The notes beneath the pieces are model-generated. The model searched no databases. It was not told the DNA's origin and saw nothing but the letters and a program-made list of their open reading frames with translations. This document shows positions 1-5,215 of a DNA stretch of 7,666 nucleotides, in pieces; within the stretch, counting starts at the first letter, position 1, and every line of letters starts with the position of its first letter. Origin of the DNA: Thermococci archaeon (lineage in GTDB: Archaea > Methanobacteriota_B > Thermococci > Thermococcales > Thermococcaceae). The position numbers and the translations under genes are program-made. Location of the stretch: positions 1 to 7,666 of the forward strand of contig QMUE01000044.1 of NCBI GenBank assembly GCA_003663535.1, in the 5' to 3' direction.

Positions 1-1185
1 CAGGCCTCAGATTTTGATGAAATTAAGTTTAAAATTGAACCGATAGCTAGGAAATACAATTATACTTACTATAAGCCATATTCTAACTTTCCGGGAGTTT
101 ATTATGAAATTCCAAAAGAGAATATTGAGAGTTTTATAGGAGAAGTGAAGAAGATTGATGGAGTTGAGATTGTAAAGGGCTTTCGCTATCCGGACAAAGA
201 AAACATCCAAAATTACCTCAACACAGAACATCCATTCCTAGGAAAAGATATTATAATGTTGGGAATGCTCATAGAAGATAAACCCATTTTTTGGCGTTTG
301 CCTGGTCTGATAGAACACACCATAATAAATATACTCGTGCTCCTAGCAACCTACAAAATAGTAAGAAGCTATTTAGCAACTTTTATAGCATTGGTATTCT
401 CCGCTTTTGATCCTCTATTATATGCCACATCTTTAACAGGCATGCTTGATATTCACGTAGCATTCTTTACAACCCTTTTCATGTATCTTTTAATTTCAGA
501 AAAATACAATTCCAGTGGTATTTCTATTGGCCTTGCAGCAGCTACAAAATTGAATGGAGCATTTCCTTATCCAATTATGCTAATAAAAACCTTAAAATCC
601 AAAATCGAACTTAAAAAGATATTCATCTCGCTATTTCTCCTCCCGGTAATAGGATTCCTAATTCCGCAGATTCCCATAATTGCTAGCATAGGCTTCTTTC
701 CCTGGTTTTCAGATTTTATTGGAAGTTTTGGATGGCACCTGAGCTACAAAGGCAGTCATCCAGCAAATTCACCCTTCTGGGAATGGTTTATAAGCTTAAG
801 GCCCTTTGCGTTCCATTATAAGCCAAATATCTTTGCAGCCACTGACCCTATCCTAATGCTCTCCATGGCAGTGTTCATATTTGCAATCCCATATGCCGCC
901 ATAAGAAGAAAAAAACTCTTAATACCATTCGGAATCTTTTGGAGCACAATGACTTTTTATGGTTTACAATGGCTTTTGGGAGGTAAAACTCAATTTAGCT
1001 TCTATGCAACACCATTAGTGCCAGCAGGAGCAGTTACTTTGGGAGTAATGGCCTATGATATAATAAAATGGGAGTACTTTGAGAACTCTCTCAGAATGTA
1101 CTGGGAGTGGATAAAAGGGATCCTAATATGGTTATGGAATAAGATTGGAAGTTTTAGGGATTTTTTAAGAAATTTAAGAGGTTAG
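1..1185 (+). CDS. Membrane glycosyltransferase-like protein, PMT/GT39 type (5' end outside window)
   Basis: Frame +1 is open from base 1 to the TAG at 1183-1185, giving 394 visible residues, so the true start lies before the window. The GTG at 145 is only an internal codon. Residues 1-75 are hydrophilic. H77-P-F-L-G-K82 and the following 'FWRLPGL' resemble the HPPLGK and WRLPS motifs of protein-O-mannosyltransferase-like (PMT_2/GT39) enzymes. About eight hydrophobic segments follow, including the family-like 'MLDIHVAFFTTLFMYLL' and 'GLAAATKLNGAFPYP'. Such proteins move sugars from dolichol-phosphate carriers to acceptors on the outer face of the membrane; the donor and acceptor here cannot be told. 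The usual acidic pair ahead of HPPLGK is not obvious: the nearest candidate is D65-K-E67. The C-terminal tail is basic and Trp-rich. The last 32 bp overlap the 3' end of rnhB on the other strand. The family call is moderate and the function is inferred. Confidence 0.65.
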   Translation, partial: QASDFDEIKFKIEPIARKYNYTYYKPYSNFPGVYYEIPKENIESFIGEVKKIDGVEIVKGFRYPDKENIQNYLNTEHPFLGKDIIMLGMLIEDKPIFWRLPGLIEHTIINILVLLATYKIVRSYLATFIALVFSAFDPLLYATSLTGMLDIHVAFFTTLFMYLLISEKYNSSGISIGLAAATKLNGAFPYPIMLIKTLKSKIELKKIFISLFLLPVIGFLIPQIPIIASIGFFPWFSDFIGSFGWHLSYKGSHPANSPFWEWFISLRPFAFHYKPNIFAATDPILMLSMAVFIFAIPYAAIRRKKLLIPFGIFWSTMTFYGLQWLLGGKTQFSFYATPLVPAGAVTLGVMAYDIIKWEYFENSLRMYWEWIKGILIWLWNKIGSFRDFLRNLRG

Positions 1186-1828
1186 ATTGATTCTTTCCTT
1201 TTTGTAACTTTTCTTCAATCTTTTTCAATGTTTTCCAGCTTCTCCTCACCACAGGAGGGAAGCTTCCATGTTCTTTGTAGTATTCTTCCAAAAACTTTCT
1301 TGTAATAGGATCACTCGGATACCCTGAACCTATATTTCCATAAATTTCTTTGAGTCTTTCTATTGCCCTATCTCTTGTAACTTTAGCAAGTATTGAAGCA
1401 GCAGCTACGGGGATGTACTTAGAATCTGCTTTATGTTCCGCTATTATTTCTGGATAGAAAGAGAGTTTTCTCCCTATAACACTCCCAAATCGCTCTTCTT
1501 TCACATCAGCTGCATCTATATAAAGAAGATCAGGCTTAATTTTAAGAGAGTTCAAAACTTTAGCAAAGTTTTCAACCTCAAAATCATTCATTGTTCCCTC
1601 CCTCTTATCTATATCCTCCGGAGATAGTTCAAGTATGAAATAATCATCAACAAGTTCTATTATCTTCCCAAAGAGTTCCTCCCTTCTCTTTGGGCTCAAC
1701 TTCTTTGAGTCCTTAACCCCCAAGGCCTCAAGCTCTCCGATTTTTGATTCATCGATAACTACAGCAGCTATAACAAGCGGTCCTACTACAGGCCCTCTCC
1801 CAGCTTCATCTATTCCTCCAAGTTTCAT
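1154..1828 (-). CDS. rnhB: Ribonuclease HII
   Basis: This protein of 224 aa cuts the RNA strand of RNA-DNA hybrids and nicks 5' of single ribonucleotides in DNA, using Mg2+ or Mn2+, in the cytoplasm. The N-terminal 'GGIDEAGRGPVVGPL' block is diagnostic. The four catalytic acids are D7, E8, D105 (in 'LLYIDAADV') and D135 (in 'HKAD'), the same numbers as in the T. kodakarensis enzyme. 'GSGYPSDP' holds the conserved Tyr170 that reads the ribonucleotide junction. The tail, Q214-SNLLNFL-221, fits a PCNA-interacting (PIP) box. The ATG at 1828 lies 4 nt after the permease stop. A strong AGGAGG ribosome site is embedded in the permease's last codons (1836-1841), so rnhB is the third gene of the metal-transport operon. 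The stop at 1154-1156 lies inside the opposing membrane-protein gene. Confidence 0.97.
   Translation of the reverse strand: MKLGGIDEAGRGPVVGPLVIAAVVIDESKIGELEALGVKDSKKLSPKRREELFGKIIELVDDYFILELSPEDIDKREGTMNDFEVENFAKVLNSLKIKPDLLYIDAADVKEERFGSVIGRKLSFYPEIIAEHKADSKYIPVAAASILAKVTRDRAIERLKEIYGNIGSGYPSDPITRKFLEEYYKEHGSFPPVVRRSWKTLKKIEEKLQKGKNQSNLLNFLKNP
1191..1225 (+). terminator. Possible T-rich terminator of the membrane protein gene
   Basis: Just after the TAG at 1185 the plus strand carries closely spaced T runs (TTTTT at 1199-1203, TTTT at 1209-1212, TTTTT at 1221-1225), the kind of oligo-T signal archaeal polymerase stops at. However, this is also the Lys/Glu-rich 3' coding end of rnhB on the other strand, which alone could explain it. 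Confidence 0.3.
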
Positions 1829-1832
1829 ATTT

Positions 1833-2654
1833 CTACCTCCTGAGAACTAAACCCCCATAAACAAATCCAAGCATTATTGTAGCTATTCCGCTTGGTGGAA
1901 TGTTTGTAAGATATGCCAATATTATGGAAAGTAGTTGAATGGAGAGTGTTAAAGCTAAACTAATTCCTAGAATCTTTCTAAGATCATTACTAAGCATTAA
2001 CGCTATTGCACCAGGTAAAACAGCAACAACTTGTAGGGTAATTAATCCAACGGTTCTAACTATCAACGCTCCTGTAGCCCCGACTATTATGTAAAGGAGA
2101 GTAAGATAGAGCTTTGCATTTCCAGAATAACTTTCAAGACCCTCAGCATCAAAACTCACATATAAGAAATCCCTATAAAACAGGAGCATAACAAAAAATA
2201 TCAATGCCCCTCCTAAGACCAAGAAAAGAAGGTCATTAATGGTGATCAAGAAAAGCTCCCCTGTGAGGTAAGAGACTATGCTTTGGGAGAGAGCAAAATA
2301 AGGCCTGGTGGCCATGACTTTATACAAAACTCCAAAGGCCAAAACTGTAAATCCAGCTATGAAGCTCGCTATTATTCCTATTGCCGTATCACTACTGAAA
2401 CCTTTCTCTTCTAGAAAGGCTATTGAAGCAACTACGAATATCGTTATTACTAATGCCACCCAAAGTACTAAAGAGGAATTTTCAAAAATCAGCCCAAGTA
2501 TCATGCCCAAAACTGCTCCAAAGAGAAGAGAGTGAAAAGTAGCATGAGTTAAGAACGCTAAGCCTCGCATATTTATCAAAGGACTTAGCATACCCAACAA
2601 AACACTCACCATTATGCCGCCCAGGAGGGCCCTAAACAAATATTCTGGAATCAT
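1833..2654 (-). CDS. Metal ABC transporter permease, ABC-3 (ZnuB/MntB) family
   Basis: A 273-aa, very hydrophobic protein with about eight or nine membrane segments, forming the channel for uptake of a divalent metal (Zn2+, Mn2+ or Fe2+). Family features are an N-terminal helix followed by 'RGLAFLTHATFHSLLFGAVLG', matching the region that in ABC-3 permeases reads like 'GDALSHAVLPG', then 'SYLTGELFLITINDLLFL' and the late 'VRTVGLITLQVVAVLPGAIALML' block that follows the coupling region. Its ATG overlaps the TGA of the ATPase gene (ATGA, 2651-2654), with a GGAGG-type ribosome site at about 2663-2667, showing translational coupling. No substrate-binding lipoprotein is encoded beside it, so the metal cannot be read from the locus; the DtxR-like operator upstream leans towards Mn or Fe. 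The length is normal for the family. Confidence 0.9.
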   Translation of the reverse strand: MIPEYLFRALLGGIMVSVLLGMLSPLINMRGLAFLTHATFHSLLFGAVLGMILGLIFENSSLVLWVALVITIFVVASIAFLEEKGFSSDTAIGIIASFIAGFTVLAFGVLYKVMATRPYFALSQSIVSYLTGELFLITINDLLFLVLGGALIFFVMLLFYRDFLYVSFDAEGLESYSGNAKLYLTLLYIIVGATGALIVRTVGLITLQVVAVLPGAIALMLSNDLRKILGISLALTLSIQLLSIILAYLTNIPPSGIATIMLGFVYGGLVLRR

Positions 2655-3433
2655 TTCCTCTCCCTCCTGTGCAGATGGACATCACCTATAAAGCAATACA
2701 TTCTTTTTCCCACTTTAATAGCCTTGGATTGTGAGCCATAAACTTTGGTAATTATTTCATCTCTGAGAACCTCCTCTGGAGAACCAAATGCTATCAACTG
2801 CTTATTGAGGAGCATTATCCTATCCCCTATTTCTGTTAGAGGATTTGGATCATGTGTTGTTATGATCATTGTCAATCCCATTTCCTGTTTTATTTTCGCA
2901 AGAACCGAAACCACTTCTACCCTCGCACTGGGATCAAGGGCAGATAATGGTTCATCCAGAAGGAGAAGCTTAGGTTTAGAGATAAGTGCCCTAGCTAGCA
3001 ATACTCTCTGCTTTTGACCACCACTAAGTTCTGCAAACCTCTTATCTTTTAAACTTCCAAGGCCTACAAACTCCAGTGCCTCTGTTGCCTCCTTTAAAAG
3101 ATTTCTCGGGATATTAAAGTGCATGAGGCCTCTTTTGTATAATGCCCCCATAGCAACTACTTCAATTGCTGTTAAGGGCACCCTTTCATTCAAAGAATAA
3201 CTTTGAGGAACGTAGGAGATAACATTCCTGCTCTCAATGGGAGGCTTTCCAAAGACTAGAAGGGTTCCTTTATAGTCTTGATGAAGGCCTGCGACTGCTC
3301 TTAAAAGAGTAGTCTTACCTGCCCCATTGGGCCCAAGTAAAAGAAGAGTTTGACCACTATCTAGTTTAAATGTTACATTTTCGACTGCTTTTTGCCCATC
3401 ATAATAGATAGTCAAGTTTTCCGCAACTATCAA
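2651..3433 (-). CDS. Metal ABC transporter ATP-binding protein (ZnuC/MntA type)
   Basis: A 260-aa ABC ATPase that powers the adjacent ABC-3 permease from the cytoplasmic side. Walker A is GPNGAGKTT (34-42), the Q-loop Gln is Q77 in 'SYVPQ', the signature is LSGGQ (136-140), Walker B is 'LLLLDEP' ending at D160-E161, and the H-loop His is H194. All catalytic motifs are intact. The start is TTG at 3431-3433, supported by GGTGA at 3438-3442 four bases upstream and by the protein beginning at the usual 'MIVAENLTIYY' position. The C-terminus, after the normal NBD end, carries 'MYCFIGDVHLHRRERK', with Cys247, His253 and His255, which could touch metal (inference). It is the first gene of an operon with the permease and rnhB, preceded by a TATA box and a palindromic operator. 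Confidence 0.93.
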   Translation of the reverse strand: MIVAENLTIYYDGQKAVENVTFKLDSGQTLLLLGPNGAGKTTLLRAVAGLHQDYKGTLLVFGKPPIESRNVISYVPQSYSLNERVPLTAIEVVAMGALYKRGLMHFNIPRNLLKEATEALEFVGLGSLKDKRFAELSGGQKQRVLLARALISKPKLLLLDEPLSALDPSARVEVVSVLAKIKQEMGLTMIITTHDPNPLTEIGDRIMLLNKQLIAFGSPEEVLRDEIITKVYGSQSKAIKVGKRMYCFIGDVHLHRRERK

Positions 3434-3437
3434 ATTC

Positions 3438-3442
3438 TCACC
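3438..3442 (-). promoter_or_regulatory. Shine-Dalgarno site for the TTG-started ABC ATPase
   Basis: GGTGA on the minus strand, 4 nt before the TTG at 3433. It is complementary to the 3' end of archaeal 16S rRNA (as part of AGGAGGUGAU) and fixes a TTG start where no in-frame ATG is available at the expected N-terminus. Confidence 0.8.
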
Positions 3443-3447
3443 TTCAA

Positions 3448-3461
3448 TTAGGTCTACCTAA
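3448..3461. promoter_or_regulatory. Palindromic operator, DtxR/MntR-like, of the metal transport operon
   Basis: TTAGGTCTACCTAA is a perfect inverted repeat: two 6-bp arms (TTAGGT/ACCTAA) around a CT centre. It sits just downstream of the A/T-rich TATA element (about 3461-3470) and about 15 bp before the operon's TTG start, spanning the stretch between the TATA box and the expected transcription start near 3440-3444. The TTAGG/CCTAA arms match half-sites of DtxR/IdeR-type operators. In Archaeoglobus the DtxR-like repressor MDR1 binds downstream of TATA and blocks RNA polymerase recruitment, and the same layout is seen here. The regulator itself is not in the window, so its identity is inferred. 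Confidence 0.7.
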
Positions 3462-3474
3462 AAAATTTAAAAAA
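3461..3474 (-). promoter_or_regulatory. TATA element of the metal operon; possible T-tract terminator for the upstream gene
   Basis: On the minus strand this reads as a run of T, then AAA, then T (TTTTTTAAATTTTT), with TTTAAATTT as the TATA core. The core lies about 24 bp before the GGTGA site and 33 bp before the start codon, the same geometry as the ftsY and amidohydrolase promoters. It begins only 8 bases after the MarC/SnatA stop, so the oligo-T runs could also terminate the ftsY-MarC transcript, as T-tracts do in archaea. Confidence 0.6.
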
Positions 3475-3481
3475 CTTGCGA

Positions 3482-4120
3482 TTAGAGTCCAAAAGCTCCT
3501 TTAATTCCATTGATTACGAGCTGAACAGCCATTGAAGCTAATATAAGTCCCATCATTCTTGTTATAAGCCTTATTCCAACTCTACCGAGCCTTTGCTGCA
3601 CTTTTTCTGCTGACCTAAGCACTAAGTAAACTAAGAAGCTTGTCATAAGAATGGCAAACACTACAGCTGCTTTTCCTAAATAGCTGACATTTTTTGCCAT
3701 GTGTATTATCACGGTAGTTATTGAACCGGGACCAGAGATCAGGGGGATTGCCAAGGGGATTATAGCGATCTCGCTTAAAGTTATCGCTTCCTCTTCCTCC
3801 TCATGACTTATCTTCACAGTTGATAAGTTACCACTCAACATTTCCAAGGCCATTTTGAAAAGCAAAATCCCTCCTGCAATTGCAAAGGCATCTATTGTAG
3901 AGCCAAAAAACTTGAATATCCACTCCCCCAAAAGTGCAAAAGCTGTTAAGGTCACAAAAACAGCCACAGATGTTCTCTTTGCTAGGCTTATCCTTCCTTC
4001 ATAGGATCTGCAGTGTTGAATAATAGATAAAAACACTGGGACCGCCCCAATAGGGTTCATCACTGCAAAGAGAGTGCCAAATACATAAAGGAATGTCCTA
4101 AAAAATAAAAGCGGCTCCAT
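3482..4120 (-). CDS. snatA: MarC family small neutral amino acid transporter (SnatA-like)
   Basis: A 212-aa integral membrane protein with six predicted membrane segments. It is probably a Na+- or proton-coupled carrier of glycine, alanine and similar amino acids, as shown for SnatA of Thermococcus sp. KS-1 (same family, near-equal length). Family landmarks are 'VMNPIGAVPVFL' in the first segment and the repeated counterpart 'PLAIPLISGPGSITTVI' in the second half, reflecting the inverted-repeat fold. A loop in between carries five consecutive Glu. I prefer the ATG at 4118-4120 to the in-frame GTG at 4124-4126, because the GGTGA ribosome site at 4127-4131 is 6 nt from the ATG but directly abuts the GTG. 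The ATG lies 2 nt past the ftsY TGA, so the two are one transcription unit. The substrate is inferred from the family; other MarC proteins have no proven role. Confidence 0.88.
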   Translation of the reverse strand: MEPLLFFRTFLYVFGTLFAVMNPIGAVPVFLSIIQHCRSYEGRISLAKRTSVAVFVTLTAFALLGEWIFKFFGSTIDAFAIAGGILLFKMALEMLSGNLSTVKISHEEEEEAITLSEIAIIPLAIPLISGPGSITTVIIHMAKNVSYLGKAAVVFAILMTSFLVYLVLRSAEKVQQRLGRVGIRLITRMMGLILASMAVQLVINGIKGAFGL

Positions 4121-4122
4121 TA

Positions 4123-5025
4123 TCACTCACCAAAAATCTTCTCCAGTATCCATTTTTCATCAAAGGGTATCAAATCATCGTATCCTTGGCCAACCCCAAC
4201 AAAAAGTATCGGAGCCCCAATAGCATGACTTACACTTAGAGCTGTCCCCCCTCTTGCATCTGCATCTAGTTTTGTTAAAATAACTCCATCTATCTTAACT
4301 GCCTCATTGAACTGTCTTGCCTGCTCTACTATGGCATTTCCAGCAAGGGAGTCTCCAACAAAAATAACAAGATCAGGCTTAGCGACTCTTGCTATTTTTT
4401 TCATTTCATCCATCAGGTTTCTGTTTAATTCATTCCTTCCAGCGGTGTCAACTAAAACTACATCGATACCTCTTGCCTTTGCATGTTCTATGGAATCATA
4501 CGCTACTGCAGCTGGATCTGACTTATACCCATGCTTAATGACCTTAACTCCAACTCTCTTTGCATGCTCTTCCACCTGTTCTATTGCACCGGCCCTAAAG
4601 GTATCACTTGCAGCAATAACAACACTTAGACCATTTTTCTTAAACCAGTTGGCCAGTTTTGCTATTGTAGTTGTTTTTCCGCTCCCATTGAACCCTACAA
4701 AAACTATCACAAATGGCTTTTCTTCCTTTGAGTTTACCATTTCCAAAAGATCTACATGCTTTTCAGGGGTTAAAACTTCCAAAACAGCCTCTCTAACAGC
4801 GTTTTCAACAATATTCCTTTTGTTAGTACCTATCTTAACCTTTTGGCCCACAAGTTTTTCCTTTATTCTCTCCTTGAGCTCATCTACGACTTCCAATGCA
4901 ACATCTGCCTCTAAGAGCTCCAGTTCAAGGTCCCAAAGGGCATTCTCAACGTCTTTTTCGCTTATTTCAGTCTGGGCAACTTTATCAACAAATAAGCTTA
5001 ATTTTTCCTTAAGTTTCCCGAACAT
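4123..5025 (-). CDS. ftsY: Signal recognition particle receptor FtsY (SRalpha)
   Basis: A 300-aa SRP GTPase that docks SRP-ribosome complexes at the membrane and hands nascent chains to the Sec translocon. The N-terminal helical N domain covers about 1-95, starting '[15 protein letters not shown]', with no long acidic A domain, as is usual in archaea. The NG domain shows G1 GFNGSGKTT (111-119), the insertion-box motif DTFRAGA (141-147), G3 DTAGR (193-197), G4 TKLD (251-254), ARGG (257-260) and the closing GVGQGYDDL (277-285). FtsY rather than Ffh is indicated by the missing C-terminal Met-rich M domain and the '[12 protein letters not shown]' end. The ATG at 5025 has GGTGA at 5032-5036 and a TATA box at 5059-5066. 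Its last codons contain the ribosome site of the downstream transporter gene. Confidence 0.98.
   Translation of the reverse strand: MFGKLKEKLSLFVDKVAQTEISEKDVENALWDLELELLEADVALEVVDELKERIKEKLVGQKVKIGTNKRNIVENAVREAVLEVLTPEKHVDLLEMVNSKEEKPFVIVFVGFNGSGKTTTIAKLANWFKKNGLSVVIAASDTFRAGAIEQVEEHAKRVGVKVIKHGYKSDPAAVAYDSIEHAKARGIDVVLVDTAGRNELNRNLMDEMKKIARVAKPDLVIFVGDSLAGNAIVEQARQFNEAVKIDGVILTKLDADARGGTALSVSHAIGAPILFVGVGQGYDDLIPFDEKWILEKIFGE
4127..4131 (-). promoter_or_regulatory. Shine-Dalgarno site deciding the MarC/SnatA start
   Basis: GGTGA within the last sense codons of ftsY, 6 nt before the ATG at 4120. An in-frame GTG at 4126 would have zero spacing, so the ATG is favoured. Confidence 0.7.
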
Positions 5026-5031
5026 TTATCT

Positions 5032-5066
5032 TCACCGGGCTTATGATTACCGACCGAATTTATAAA
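5032..5066 (-). promoter_or_regulatory. Promoter and ribosome site of ftsY
   Basis: The TATA box TTTATAAA is at 5059-5066 and the GGTGA ribosome site at 5032-5036, 6 nt before the ATG. The TATA-to-GGTGA distance predicts a leader of only about 10-12 nt. The 3' tail of the C/D box RNA (D box at 5075-5078) directly abuts the BRE/TATA region. Confidence 0.7.
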
Positions 5067-5069
5067 CAT

Positions 5070-5128
5070 GAGCCTCAGCGATAGCTGGTCACATCACCCT
5101 TCAGTTCCGAAACCGCTCGTCATCGGTT
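5070..5128 (-). ncRNA. C/D box sRNA (2'-O-methylation guide), double guide
   Basis: Reading the minus strand: C box AUGACGA (5123-5117, one change from RUGAUGA), 12-nt guide GCGGUUUCGGAA (5116-5105), D' box CUGA (5104-5101), 3-nt spacer, C' box GUGAUGU (5097-5091), 12-nt guide GACCAGCUAUCG (5090-5079), D box CUGA (5078-5075). Two 12-nt guides and a 3-nt D'-C' spacer are the standard archaeal geometry bound by L7Ae, Nop5 and fibrillarin. The second guide complements CGAUAGCUGGU(U/C), the universally conserved GAUAGCUGGU segment of 23S rRNA. The N+5 rule puts the methyl on the A just before GCUGG (about A804 in E. coli numbering, which I place at yeast 25S Am807). The first guide's target is not recognised. 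The terminal stem is weak. Ends are approximate. Confidence 0.88.
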
Positions 5129-5147
5129 ATTTCAGTATTAATCTCAC

Positions 5148-5163
5148 TCTTTAAGACTTTTTC
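5148..5163 (-). promoter_or_regulatory. Candidate promoter of the C/D box sRNA
   Basis: On the minus strand, an A-rich BRE-like element (GAAAAAG, 5163-5157) precedes CTTAAAG (5155-5149), a weak TATA. A start about 25 nt downstream falls near 5127, just ahead of the C box at 5123. The fit in position is good, but the TATA match is poor. Confidence 0.4.
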
Positions 5164-5174
5164 CCCCACCATCA

Positions 5175-5210
5175 AGGATATAAATAAAATAATGGAAAAA
5201 TTATGGGTGA
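5175..5210 (+). promoter_or_regulatory. Promoter and ribosome site of the amidohydrolase gene
   Basis: The TATA box ATATAAAT (5178-5185) is followed 20 nt later by GGTGA (5206-5210), 5 nt before a TTG at 5216. The upstream in-frame ATG at 5192 lies only 7 bp after the TATA box, that is, before the expected transcription start near 5205, so it should not be in the mRNA. Confidence 0.7.
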
Positions 5211-5215
5211 GTAAA

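Noticed and set aside
145..1185. GTG at 145 as the start of the membrane glycosyltransferase-like gene
   Set aside because: The same frame is open without stops back to base 1, no GGTGA or TATA precedes the GTG, and the upstream translation is protein-like, so the gene is cut by the window edge.
2308..2535. Short plus-strand frames inside the permease, ATPase and amidohydrolase genes
   Set aside because: They lie wholly inside well-supported genes on the opposite strand, lack ribosome sites and have composition typical of antisense shadows.
3843..3990. Signs of horizontal transfer or a mobile element near the MarC gene
   Set aside because: Base composition and ribosome-site style match the neighbours, and no transposase, integrase, direct repeats or inverted termini are visible anywhere in the window.
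4307..5065. A 252-codon plus-strand open frame opposite ftsY
   Set aside because: Its Ser/Thr/Phe-rich, low-complexity translation is the antisense of an unmistakable FtsY with all G motifs; it has no ribosome site and resembles no family.
5026..5215. A tRNA, CRISPR repeat or short peptide gene in the intergenic region
   Set aside because: No cloverleaf, no repeats and no start codon with a ribosome site; the conserved-looking boxes are fully explained by a C/D box RNA on the minus strand.
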